DNA of 63,537 nucleotides from JAUWKC01 sp035529895 (GTDB lineage: Bacteria > Planctomycetota > Phycisphaerae > Sedimentisphaerales > Anaerobacaceae). The stretch lies in assembly GCA_035529895.1 (NCBI GenBank), contig DATKVV010000033.1:1-63537 (forward strand), read 5' to 3'. The notes beneath the pieces were generated by a model. The model searched no databases. It had not been told where the DNA came from and saw only the letters and a program-made list of their open reading frames with translations. Below are positions 45,499-53,529 of this stretch, in pieces; position 1 is the stretch's first letter; each line of letters starts with the position of its first letter. Both the position numbers and the translations under genes were made by a program.

Positions 45499-46389
45499 AT
45501 GAACAATAATGTTAACCGACGCGATGTTTTGAAACTTATGGGTGTAGGGGCGGCGGCCGGTCTCACCGCGGCTTCCTGTGGCAATTTGGCCGGCACGGGC
45601 CGGCCCGGGGCAAAGTGGCGAATGCGCCTTTCGACATCGTCGATTCAGTTCATGCAGCTTTCCATCGAGCAGGCATGTGAGCGGGTCGCAGGTCTGGGCT
45701 TCGAAGGAATTGATATATGGTCGGCCTATCAGGGCTGTCGCCATCTCGACGAAGTGGCCGAACGTCTCGGCCCGGACGGCCTGAATAAAATGCTGGCTAA
45801 GTATAAGCTGAAGTTGTGTGCGTTTTCGGTTTACAGGGGTGGCTACGAAAAATATGCGGAACTGCTGGGCAGGGCCGGCGGCGGTGTGGCCATTCGCGGC
45901 AGTGCGCCCCCTTGCACGCCCGAAGAGCTGACCGCCAAAATGCGAGAGTTTATGGAAAATGTAAAGCCGCTTGTCCAACTGGCCGAGAAATATAACTCTT
46001 ACCTCGCTATCGAAAATCACGGCGGGTCGCTGCTTGACTCGCTCGATTCCCTCAAGCTGTTTGTCGATATGAACGCCTCACCGCGACTGGGAATTGCCCT
46101 GGCGCCGTATCATCTTCAGACTATAAACGCTTCGGTCCCCGAGGCAATTCGCATCTGCGGCAGGCAGCTTTTCTTCTTCTACGCCTGGCAGCGCGCCGAG
46201 GGTCTCCGCCAGCTTCCGGGCATTGGCCCTACGGATATGACGCCCTGGATTCAGGCGCTTGCTGATGTTCGATACGCCGGGTACGTCAATCCGTTTATGC
46301 ACGGCCATCCTGAACCCGATGCGATGGTGGCAAATCTCGCCAAATCGCGCGATTACCTCAGGACGTGTCACCAGAAGATTATCACATGA
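45499..46389 (+). CDS. Tat-exported TIM-barrel sugar isomerase/epimerase-like protein
   Basis: The 296-residue protein begins MNNNVNRRDVLKLMGVGAA, a twin-arginine signal with a lipobox-like TAASC, followed by an AP-endonuclease-2 type TIM barrel (RLSTSSIQFMQLSIEQA, GFEGIDIWS, LAIENHGGSLLDS, GYVNPFMHGHPEPD). Metal-ligand Glu is visible in the IENHG motif; the final Glu seen in related isomerases is replaced in the region GYVNPFM. That change raises the possibility that it is not an active isomerase. The ATG at 45499 is preferred because GAGG lies 6 bases upstream. It is part of the same transcription unit as the GH32 genes. Confidence 0.75.
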   Translation: MNNNVNRRDVLKLMGVGAAAGLTAASCGNLAGTGRPGAKWRMRLSTSSIQFMQLSIEQACERVAGLGFEGIDIWSAYQGCRHLDEVAERLGPDGLNKMLAKYKLKLCAFSVYRGGYEKYAELLGRAGGGVAIRGSAPPCTPEELTAKMREFMENVKPLVQLAEKYNSYLAIENHGGSLLDSLDSLKLFVDMNASPRLGIALAPYHLQTINASVPEAIRICGRQLFFFYAWQRAEGLRQLPGIGPTDMTPWIQALADVRYAGYVNPFMHGHPEPDAMVANLAKSRDYLRTCHQKIIT

Positions 46390-46433
46390 GTTGAAAAGGC
46401 AACGTATGACCGAGAATAAAACAGGAGGAAACC

Positions 46434-47624
46434 ATGTACCAACAGCAGCAACAACCATCTCAAGCGAAGGATATGACTCGGCGCCAATTCATGCGCGACA
46501 GCGCGGTAGCGGCTGCGGGTGTGGCTTTGGGTATGCGCGGGGCAAGGGCCCGGGAGGCCCAAACCGGCGGGAGTCGGCCGGCTGCGGCGGCCGGCAGGGA
46601 CATCGAGAAGACCCGCAGCTACAATTCGAATATGGAATATCGCCGGCTCGGCAAAACCGGCCTTTGGATATCGGCTGTCAGCTTAGGCGGCCATTGGAAA
46701 CGGTTGCCTTATAAGTTTGGCGCCGACCAGTTCAAGCAGAACAGACGCGATGTGGTCAGTGCCTGTATCGACCACGGCATCAATTACGTGGACGCCTGCG
46801 CAGGCGGCGAGGTTGAGGCCTATGCAGATGCGCTGCGCGGACGCCGCGAGGCGATGTACCTGGGCTGCTCATACTGCGAGCATGAGATGCGCAACCAGAA
46901 GTGGCAAACCACCGCAAAGCTGCTGGAGGCGCTCGACGACGTTCTCACCCGCGCCAAACTCGACTACGTGGACCTGTGGCGGATAACCTGCTATTGGAAG
47001 CCCGGCACAAACCATACGCTGGACCATGAGCAGGCCATAATTGAAGCGCTGGAGAAGGCGAGGAAGGCGGGCAAGGTGCGCTTCACCGGCATCTCCACGC
47101 ACAAGCACGATTGGGTCATTCGCATGATGGAAACCTATCCCGAAACTATCCAGGTGGTCGTGGTGCCGTACACGGCAGGCTCGAAAAAGGCCCATTCCCG
47201 CGTGGACCCGAGCAGGGACCCGACGGGATGGCAGGCGGTCCCGGATGATGCCGCCACCTACGATAAATCAATGGTCAGTGTCATCGACGCGGTAAAGAAA
47301 AATAATGTCGGCTGGCTCGGAATCAAGCCCTTTGCCAGCGGCTCGATTTTCGAGGCGCGCGGCGCGGTCAACGCTGCCACCAGCAAAGTTGACGACGAAA
47401 GGGCCCGGATGACGTTGCGCTATATCCTCTGCAACGATGCGCTTACGGCGCCAATACCGGGGATGATTACTATTGACCAGGTAAAAAACGCGGCGCTGGC
47501 GGTAACGGAACGCCGGAAGTTCGACGTTGCCGAGGCCCGGCGATTCGAGCAGGCGGTTGAGCGGATGTGGGCCAACCTCCCGGCTGACTACAAGTGGCTG
47601 AGGCGTGAATGGGAGTGGGTCTGA
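46434..47624 (+). CDS. Tat-exported aldo/keto reductase
   Basis: The 396-residue protein has a twin-arginine signal (TRRQFMRDSAVAAAGVALG) and an aldo/keto reductase barrel: MEYRRLGKTGLWISAVSLGG, GINYVDACAGGEVEAYADAL (catalytic Asp), a reduced LGCSYCEHEM strand, LDYVDLWRITCYWKPG and ALTAPIPGMITIDQVKN. The usual catalytic Tyr after the Asp (as in D-T-A-x-x-Y) is not in its normal context here. It begins behind a perfect AGGAGG and its stop is 1 base before the cytochrome ATG. Export of an NAD(P)H enzyme with its cofactor is unusual and is discussed in the findings. Confidence 0.8.
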   Translation: MYQQQQQPSQAKDMTRRQFMRDSAVAAAGVALGMRGARAREAQTGGSRPAAAAGRDIEKTRSYNSNMEYRRLGKTGLWISAVSLGGHWKRLPYKFGADQFKQNRRDVVSACIDHGINYVDACAGGEVEAYADALRGRREAMYLGCSYCEHEMRNQKWQTTAKLLEALDDVLTRAKLDYVDLWRITCYWKPGTNHTLDHEQAIIEALEKARKAGKVRFTGISTHKHDWVIRMMETYPETIQVVVVPYTAGSKKAHSRVDPSRDPTGWQAVPDDAATYDKSMVSVIDAVKKNNVGWLGIKPFASGSIFEARGAVNAATSKVDDERARMTLRYILCNDALTAPIPGMITIDQVKNAALAVTERRKFDVAEARRFEQAVERMWANLPADYKWLRREWEWV

Positions 47625-47625
47625 C

Positions 47626-48168
47626 ATGACAAATCAGTTGAGGTGCCGCGTTATGCGGTGGTCTGCTTGTAAAAGGCTTTTTTCATACCTGGTTGCGAGC
47701 GTTATGCTTGTCGTGTTTGGGTGTCAGCCTCAGGAAACTGCCAAAACCGCGGGTGGTTCACAGGCCGGCGGTGCGCGTCAGACCCCCACGGCCGCTGCGG
47801 CGCACACGGGGGAGAACTCCGAATGCCTAATCTGCCACATGGATTTTAAGAATGAGGAGCTTTCGGTCAAGCACGACCAGGTAGGGATTGGCTGCATCAA
47901 TTGTCACGGTGACTCGCTGGCCCACGGCGACGACGAGCTAAATATTACGCCGCCCGACAAGCTCTATGGGCGCGCGGAGATTGTGCCTTTCTGCAAGGGC
48001 TGTCACAGCACGCACGTGGAGGGTAAAGTCTATGACGACTTCCTAAAGGCCTGGCACAGCAAGCGCCGCCCGAACGGCCGGATGATTCTGGACGACTCGG
48101 TCTGCACCGACTGTCACGGCAGCCACGCCGTCCTCCGCCCCGACCAACAGCAGTTTATGGGCGGCTGA
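47626..48168 (+). CDS. Tetraheme c-type cytochrome lipoprotein
   Basis: The 180-residue protein has a signal peptide with a lipobox ending VVFGC (near residue 32) and four heme-binding CxxCH motifs: CLICH, CINCH, CKGCH and CTDCH. Several further His residues (for example KHDQVG, DSLAHG, TH and GSHAV) could serve as distal ligands. It would sit in the periplasm anchored to a membrane and move electrons. It lies 1 base behind the Tat aldo/keto reductase, so the two are very likely co-translated partners. It closes the long rhamnose/GH32 transcription unit. The start ATG 47626 is preferred to the GTG 47605, which would overlap the upstream gene. Confidence 0.88.
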   Translation: MTNQLRCRVMRWSACKRLFSYLVASVMLVVFGCQPQETAKTAGGSQAGGARQTPTAAAAHTGENSECLICHMDFKNEELSVKHDQVGIGCINCHGDSLAHGDDELNITPPDKLYGRAEIVPFCKGCHSTHVEGKVYDDFLKAWHSKRRPNGRMILDDSVCTDCHGSHAVLRPDQQQFMGG

Positions 48169-48276
48169 CACGAAAGGCCGATGTACTCTTAAGCTGGGCG
48201 GTAAGACTTCTTGAGGCACAAACCAGAAACGGGCTTGTGGCAGCCTTTGAAGCTGACGGCAGTATACCATTTTTAC

Positions 48277-48305
48277 TTGACCTGAGAATCGAGAAAAATT
48301 AGAAT
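48277..48305 (+). promoter_or_regulatory. Promoter of the hydroxypyruvate-isomerase-like gene
   Basis: TTGACC (48277-48282) and TAGAAT (48300-48305) are spaced by 17 bases. The predicted start near 48312 supports the ATG at 48364 as the true translation start. Confidence 0.7.
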
Positions 48306-48363
48306 CTTTTCGATGGATGACTTAACTGTTGATATGGACTTACCTCATTTAAGGGAAAACAAA

Positions 48364-49293
48364 ATGGGCGAAAAGAACGGATTAAATGCGTCTCTGAACG
48401 GGCATATCAGCCGGCGTAGTATGCTGCAGCGGGTGGCCGGTATGGGCGCTGCCACCGGCATGGCTTTTACCTTGTCCTCCTGCACCGCCAAAAAAGATGC
48501 GGGCCCGAAAAGCAAGGCTACGAAGGGCCGCATCAAGCAGTCCGTGGCCTACTGGTGTTTTGAAAAATACTGGACGGTCGAGCAGACCTGCCGGATTGCC
48601 AAAGACCTCGGCTGCAGGAGCGTTGAGCTGGTCGAGCCTAAGGACTGGCCGATATTGAAGAAGTATGACTTGGTGTGCGCGCTTCACGGCAGCCACTGGT
48701 TTGACAACGGAATGAACAACCCCGAGTACCAGGATATGTGTATCGGCAAGATGCGAAAGTCCATCGACGAATGCGCCGAGTACGGATTCCCCAACGTCAT
48801 CACCTTTACCGGCTCGGCAGGCAATATCACCGCCGACGACGGCATCAGGAACTGCGTGGCTGGTTACAAGAAAATCATAGGCCACGCCGAAAAGAAAAAT
48901 GTCAACCTCTGCCTCGAAATTCTCAACAGCCGGGTCGCCGAGGACATGAAGGGCCACCCCGGCTATCAGGGCGACCACACCGACTACTGCATTGAAATCA
49001 TCAGGAAGGTCGGCTCGCCGCGGATGAAGCTGCTCTTCGACGTTTACCACGTGCAGATTATGGACGGCGACATCATCAGCCGCATCCGCCAATACAAGGA
49101 CTATATAGGTCACTACCACACCGCGGGCAACCCCGGCCGCGCCGAAATCGACGACACCCAGGAAATCAACTACAAGCCGATAATGGAAGAAATTGTCAGG
49201 ACAGGCTACACCGGCTACGTCGGCATAGAGTTTGTTCCGACGCGCGACCCCCTCGAAAGCCTCAGACAGGCCGTAGTCCTGTGCGATGTGTAA
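48364..49293 (+). CDS. Tat-exported hydroxypyruvate isomerase-like TIM barrel
   Basis: The 309-residue protein has a Tat signal (ISRRSMLQRVAGMGAATGM with lipobox-like LSSC) and a TIM barrel similar to hydroxypyruvate isomerase (Hyi/Gip): SVAYWCFEKYWTVEQTC, CLEILNSRV (metal Glu), LLFDVYHVQIMDGDI (metal Asp and His), IGHYHTAGNPGRAEID (His) and GYVGIEFVPTRDP (Glu). All expected metal ligands are present, so it may be active. Export distinguishes it from the cytosolic family members. AAGGGA lies 7 bases before the ATG. It stands alone between the rhamnose unit and a convergent gene; a GC-rich CCGCCG-AA-CGGCGG hairpin at 49306-49319 follows its stop. Confidence 0.82.
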   Translation: MGEKNGLNASLNGHISRRSMLQRVAGMGAATGMAFTLSSCTAKKDAGPKSKATKGRIKQSVAYWCFEKYWTVEQTCRIAKDLGCRSVELVEPKDWPILKKYDLVCALHGSHWFDNGMNNPEYQDMCIGKMRKSIDECAEYGFPNVITFTGSAGNITADDGIRNCVAGYKKIIGHAEKKNVNLCLEILNSRVAEDMKGHPGYQGDHTDYCIEIIRKVGSPRMKLLFDVYHVQIMDGDIISRIRQYKDYIGHYHTAGNPGRAEIDDTQEINYKPIMEEIVRTGYTGYVGIEFVPTRDPLESLRQAVVLCDV

Positions 49294-49444
49294 GTAAACC
49301 AAAATCCGCCGAACGGCGGCTGGCGCCCGCAAAGTCTTGCCGCTACGTTTGGTTTGGTGCTTAGGTTCAGCAGGCAATTCCGAAAGAATCGGCATAAACA
49401 GGCTCTTTTGAACCGCGGCTTGCCGAGTATAAAGGACGAAAGCC

Positions 49445-50566
49445 TTAGTAAGTGCACTCCTTGGCCGCCTGGGCAAAGGCTGCGAGATTTTCAACCGGCG
49501 CATCGAAGAAATGGTCCGCCGCGGACATGATATACCCGCCATTTTTGCCGAAGCCCTCGAATAGGCGGTGGACTTCACCTGTTATCTGCTCTTTGCTGCC
49601 CGAGGTCAGGACGTGGAACTGGTCCATGCCGCCAATCATCGCAGCTTTTCCCGCGAATTTTTCGCGTACTTTCCCGGGCTCCGTAATATTTCCGCCGATA
49701 CCCGACGGCGAGAGGGTCTCCGAAGCGTCTGTTTCATTTTCTATAATCAAGTCCAGAATATTCATCATGCCGCCGCACGTATGATACGTCGAAATGAAGC
49801 CGTGGTTATGCAGCGCTCTGTGCATCCGCCGGTCGTACGGCAGACAGAACTGGCGATGCACCTTCGGCGAAATCACCGTATCGCTGCTTGCGCCGCCGCC
49901 CGTCTCTATGAGGTCGAATTTTGCCCCTGCCAGAGACTCCTCAATAAAACGCAGCTTCTTGTCGAGCAGTATCTGCATCAGCCGGTGTACCCAGTCGGGG
50001 TTGTCGAATGTCTCCATAATAAGCTGCTGAATATCGATTAAACAGCAGGCATGCTGCCAGCACCCGGCCTGGTCGCCCCAGACAAATCCCCGCAGAATAC
50101 CCGCGTCGCCGAGGGCGTCATATTCTTTTGCGACCTTTTGCTTGTCAAGACGGGGCACTGGCATATACTTTTCTATCAGGTCGATATCTTCGTGTCTTTT
50201 TATAAGGTATTCGGTTATCCAGGTGGTCTTGAGATTCCCGGCGGTTTTGTAGGTCAGTGTGCCCCCGGGCGTTGTAATCGTGTGATGAAGCAGTTTGTTG
50301 TTAGGGTCGCTGTTGACAACAGCTATCTCGTCCCGCCACTCGGGCGTTTCAACGATGTAATCTTCAGCGTTCGGTATCCAGAACTGCCCCATCGCCTCGA
50401 AATATTGAATGGAGGCGTCCAGTCCGACCGCCTTGAACGCCGACAAAGCGTCCATACCGCCCATATAGTTGTCGAGATGCCACTGCTGCCACTGATGAAT
50501 TGTCGCTGGAAGCCGGTCGGGCTTGTCCCTGTGCAAGGCACGCATCATCCTCTCTTTTGAGGTCAT
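49445..50566 (-). CDS. Second URO-D-fold protein
   Basis: The 373-residue protein begins MTSKERMMRALHRDKPDRL, the standard opening of URO-D-like proteins, with AAAGGGAA 5 bases upstream. Further blocks: DLIETGGGASSDTVISPKVH near 215, ISTYHTCGGMMNILDLIIEN near 255 and NGGYIMSAADHFFDAP near the end. The cysteine in H-T-C-G is a candidate metal ligand as in the corrinoid methyltransferase branch. It is only distantly similar to the URO-D protein of the rhamnose operon. It has its own promoter at 50765-50793 and a leader of about 190 bases. Confidence 0.75.
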   Translation of the reverse strand: MTSKERMMRALHRDKPDRLPATIHQWQQWHLDNYMGGMDALSAFKAVGLDASIQYFEAMGQFWIPNAEDYIVETPEWRDEIAVVNSDPNNKLLHHTITTPGGTLTYKTAGNLKTTWITEYLIKRHEDIDLIEKYMPVPRLDKQKVAKEYDALGDAGILRGFVWGDQAGCWQHACCLIDIQQLIMETFDNPDWVHRLMQILLDKKLRFIEESLAGAKFDLIETGGGASSDTVISPKVHRQFCLPYDRRMHRALHNHGFISTYHTCGGMMNILDLIIENETDASETLSPSGIGGNITEPGKVREKFAGKAAMIGGMDQFHVLTSGSKEQITGEVHRLFEGFGKNGGYIMSAADHFFDAPVENLAAFAQAAKECTY

Positions 50567-50764
50567 TTGTTTCCCTTTCAGTGCGGGCAGCCGGCCCCGC
50601 TGCGATGCCAAAACGGCTTAATCTGAATGGCAAACCTGCTCCACGGCGGCCCGCCGGTCGCCTCCTTTTTGTCCGAGTGTGGCCACTTTGTAAATATGAA
50701 AAAAATAAGACTTCCCGTTGATTCAAGGCTTTCTATTTCACTCAACTACCCAATCTGCCTCGAG

Positions 50765-50793
50765 AGTATACCTCCTGCGGCGCCATTTTTCAA
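50765..50793 (-). promoter_or_regulatory. Promoter of the second URO-D gene
   Basis: On the minus strand TTGAAA (50793-50788) and TATACT (50770-50765) are spaced by 17 bases. Within the 394-bp gap 50567-50960 this is the only feature I could recognise. Confidence 0.6.
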
Positions 50794-50960
50794 CTCACAT
50801 CCCCCATTGTCTCCCGATGGCGCGCATAAATTGCAGGACGTCTTAAAAAGGAAACATTTCTCGACAGACGCCGAGCGGCGTCATTCAAACGGCCCGCGGC
50901 GCGCCGGCTTATGCTGAAAAGCAGCTGACAAGGCCGGAGCTTTCGGGGAGACTGTGCCTC

Positions 50961-52541
50961 CTATGGTACAGGCCTGCCTGACACCCAATACACGCCGTTA
51001 GCCAGAAGCCTGCAGAAGGATTCGTTCTTGAAGTCGTCCGGATGACCCAACGACGTAAAGAACACGCGTCCGCCCTCGTATGTGTTGGTAAAGGCAACGG
51101 GTTCGACAGGTTCGCTTTCGGACCAGCGGCCCTCCATCAGCAGCGTGGTACTTTCCGTCAGCGGCGTTAATCTATAAAGCCAGCTTGCACTGTGGAAGCC
51201 TTTGGGGTCTATGCCGCGAAGAATCGGATGATTCTTTGCCTTCTGTGCGGCCCAGACATCGCATCCGGTTTCTCGTGAGCGCTTATCGTAGCCGCTGTAG
51301 CGGCAGCCGAGCACCTCCCGGTCAAAATCCTGCCAGATGACATGGCCGTCCGGCCGGTACTGGGGCTTTACCTGAAACGGCACTACGCTGACGCGGATGC
51401 CGACAAGGGGCTTGCCCGAGCGAATATAACGCTCCAGGTGGTCCATCTGTGTCACTGGCAGTGCGCGCCGACGCATACTAAGGACCAGCAAATCCGCATC
51501 ATAGAGGGCCTCCAGGCCCGGCACATCGTTGCGGTCCCGCCCTTCGTGGCCCCGGGCGTACAGAAACGTACAGCGGAAGTCCTTTTCGAGGTATGCCTTC
51601 GCAAAGGCGGGCAGAGTTTCGTTCGAACGGTACTCCTGCTCGGCCATAACGAACACTACGTGGGGACGCTTGTCCCCGGCGAACGGGTTCATTCCCGCTA
51701 CGGCCAGCAACTGCCTGCTTTCGAACGACGGTGCTACATGCTGCTCGAGGTATCGCTGAATAAGCGCGCTGCCTTTTGCGGGAGTGAAATTCCAGTCGGG
51801 TGTTTTTTCGGCCGGGTCCAAACCGTTGGCGGTAATCGCCTGCACCAAATCACAGACAAATATTATTCTGAAGCCGTACCGGCCCATGTTAAGAATGCCG
51901 AATCTCCTGTGGAGCACGCACATGTTGCTGGCCACGCCCATATAAATCAATGTATCGATGCCCCGGTGCTGACAAAAGTTGAGCAGCTCCCGTTCGTTGT
52001 TGCAGTCACCGAGGAGGTCGCCTTCGGCAATTTTCAGGTCGGGGTGCTGCCGGCTCCATCGACCGAAAGACTCGCTGCGGCAGGGCTGCGTCGGCCCGCA
52101 CTCGCAGCAGTCTTTGCCTTTTGGCTCCGGCGGCGGATTGAAGGCAACCTTTTTAGGCGGCGGGCTGGCGGGAATGGCCTGCATGGCCTTTCGCTGCGGG
52201 TAGTCTTTGTAAAAATCCGCGACGTCCGAGGGTGCGAATACGACCTGGATACCGAGTTTTCGGGCCGCGTCGAGCGTTCTGTTCATTCGCGGCGCCATAT
52301 TGCCCACGCGGGCTGTGTAAGTCCTGCACCAGTGCCGGTCCCACATGTCGATAACCACGATAGCCGTTTTGGCCGGATGAATCTCTCGTTTGCTTATTAT
52401 CAGCTCACCATTTGCGGGGTCGCGCCGCTGCACGTTTAGCTCGATTGTTTTGTTCTCGCTCTTGCCGCCGGCTGCTAAATCTGTCGCACAGCCGCTTATG
52501 ACAGCCGCAAATATTAGCAGCTTCACGGACTTGCTCGGCAT
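50961..52541 (-). CDS. Lipoprotein fusing an isochorismatase-like hydrolase to a ThuA domain
   Basis: The 526-residue protein has a signal with lipobox (FAAVISGC near residue 18). The first half (45-290) is a cysteine-hydrolase/isochorismatase-like domain: AIVVIDMWDRHWC with the catalytic Asp, a conserved Lys near KIAEGD and the catalytic Cys in GVASNMCVLHRRFG. A cysteine-rich insertion (CCECGPTQPC) interrupts it. The second half (300-526) is a ThuA-like domain with HVVFVMAEQEYRSNETLP, LLVLSMRRRALP and the closing GGRVFFTSLGHPDDF. Both domains occur in planctomycete surface proteins, the fusion suggesting linked hydrolysis steps outside the cytoplasm. Substrates are unknown. Confidence 0.82.
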   Translation of the reverse strand: MPSKSVKLLIFAAVISGCATDLAAGGKSENKTIELNVQRRDPANGELIISKREIHPAKTAIVVIDMWDRHWCRTYTARVGNMAPRMNRTLDAARKLGIQVVFAPSDVADFYKDYPQRKAMQAIPASPPPKKVAFNPPPEPKGKDCCECGPTQPCRSESFGRWSRQHPDLKIAEGDLLGDCNNERELLNFCQHRGIDTLIYMGVASNMCVLHRRFGILNMGRYGFRIIFVCDLVQAITANGLDPAEKTPDWNFTPAKGSALIQRYLEQHVAPSFESRQLLAVAGMNPFAGDKRPHVVFVMAEQEYRSNETLPAFAKAYLEKDFRCTFLYARGHEGRDRNDVPGLEALYDADLLVLSMRRRALPVTQMDHLERYIRSGKPLVGIRVSVVPFQVKPQYRPDGHVIWQDFDREVLGCRYSGYDKRSRETGCDVWAAQKAKNHPILRGIDPKGFHSASWLYRLTPLTESTTLLMEGRWSESEPVEPVAFTNTYEGGRVFFTSLGHPDDFKNESFCRLLANGVYWVSGRPVP

Positions 52542-52615
52542 TTCAACCTCCCGGAATAATGTGTCTGTGCCTGTTTAACTATACGCAGTCACCACACCAA
52601 ACATCTTGACCGCCG

Positions 52616-52644
52616 ACTATACATAAAACAACTGACAAGTTCAA
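52616..52644 (-). promoter_or_regulatory. Promoter of the isochorismatase-ThuA gene
   Basis: On the minus strand TTGAAC (52644-52639) and TATAGT (52621-52616) are spaced by 17 bases; transcription would start near 52609, about 70 bases before the ATG. Confidence 0.6.
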
Positions 52645-52686
52645 ACAAGTTTTGACGAAGGGCGGCCCGGCCTGAAACAGATAAAA

Positions 52687-52739
52687 GCCTGCGGACGCCG
52701 CATTGTAAAAGGAGTTTTTCTTTGACCGAATCCGCAGGC
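52687..52739 (+). promoter_or_regulatory. Inverted repeat across a plus-strand promoter, candidate operator
   Basis: GCCTGCGGA (52687-52695) is repeated in perfect inversion as TCCGCAGGC (52731-52739), 35 bases apart, bracketing the -35 and covering most of the -35/-10 spacer of the promoter at 52722-52749. It could bind a dimeric regulator or form a loop; with no T-tract it is unlikely to be a terminator. Confidence 0.45.
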
Positions 52740-52749
52740 CGGGTACAAT
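52722..52749 (+). promoter_or_regulatory. Promoter of the HEAT-repeat/oxidoreductase unit
   Basis: TTGACC (52722-52727) and TACAAT (52744-52749) are spaced by 16 bases. Transcription would start near 52756, only 27 bases before the first ATG at 52783. Confidence 0.65.
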
Positions 52750-52782
52750 GTCGGGTGATTCAGCTTTAGTCTCTGACGGTAA

Positions 52783-53529
52783 ATGCTTTTTGACGGTCGG
52801 GCAGAATTCCATGAAGGGCTTTCAGATATGTGGGCGAGCAAGCTTCGAAATGCTCATGCAGGTGTGTCGGTGGCCGAAGAGATGACTGCGAAGTCTCATG
52901 ATGCTCAAAATAAGGCGGTTGATGAGCTGCTGACAAGAATCGTGCAGGGCAGTGACGAGGTACGAACCGAGGCCTGGCTGAGTGCCGGTGAAATCGCAGC
53001 GCCCGCCGTCAAGCCGCTGGCGGCGCTGATGACGGACAAAGAGCTTGAAGTCGGCCGTGCGGCAAAACGGGGATTGTGGAAGATTGTCCGCCGCGCAGGC
53101 CGTCCGGGGGCGGGTCAGGAGAAGAAAGCGGTCACTGCGGAGCTTACTTTACTTTTGGGCCAGGAGCAGCCGATTGCGGTTCGCCGCGAGGTGCTATGGA
53201 TGCTCTCCGAGATTGGCGGCGACGAGTCGGTCGCCCCGATTGCCGCCTTGATGTCCAATACGGAGCTGCGCGAGCACGCGAGAATGACGCTTGAACGCAT
53301 TCCCGGCGCAAAGTCGCTCGCGGCTCTCAAAACGGCAATGAAAAACGCGCCGAAAGACTTCAAGCCCAACCTTGCCCAATCGTTGCGACAGCGCGGCGTA
53401 AAGGTCCGTGGAGTTGGCTGCGTAAAACTGGTGCCCACGAAAAAAACGAACGTCAAACCCGCCGCGTCGAAGCAGGGTACAAGTGCTGGATGGCTTAATG
53501 TGCGGACGCGCGAGGTGAGGGAGGCATGA
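52783..53529 (+). CDS. HEAT-repeat protein
   Basis: The 248-residue protein consists of three to four HEAT-like helical repeats (for example VRTEAWLSAGEIAAPAVKPL, VRREVLWMLSEIGGDESVA and the ELREHARMTLERIPG segment) and a basic, Lys-rich C-terminal tail. Such proteins are scaffolds or interaction partners; no enzymatic motif is present and no signal peptide is convincing. The first ATG is taken, but ATG codons at 52828 (GAAGGG upstream) and 52882 are possible. It overlaps the following oxidoreductase gene by ATGA, so the two are translationally coupled and probably work on the same substrate. Confidence 0.75.
   Translation: MLFDGRAEFHEGLSDMWASKLRNAHAGVSVAEEMTAKSHDAQNKAVDELLTRIVQGSDEVRTEAWLSAGEIAAPAVKPLAALMTDKELEVGRAAKRGLWKIVRRAGRPGAGQEKKAVTAELTLLLGQEQPIAVRREVLWMLSEIGGDESVAPIAALMSNTELREHARMTLERIPGAKSLAALKTAMKNAPKDFKPNLAQSLRQRGVKVRGVGCVKLVPTKKTNVKPAASKQGTSAGWLNVRTREVREA

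Noticed and set aside
27420..48168. Bacterial microcompartment locus for rhamnose/fucose, as known from other Planctomycetes
   Set aside because: No shell protein or encapsulation-peptide-bearing aldehyde dehydrogenase gene is present in the window.
49306..49319. CCGCCG-AA-CGGCGG as terminator between convergent genes
   Set aside because: The loop is only two bases and no T-tract follows; it may still be a small structural element, so it is only mentioned with its gene.
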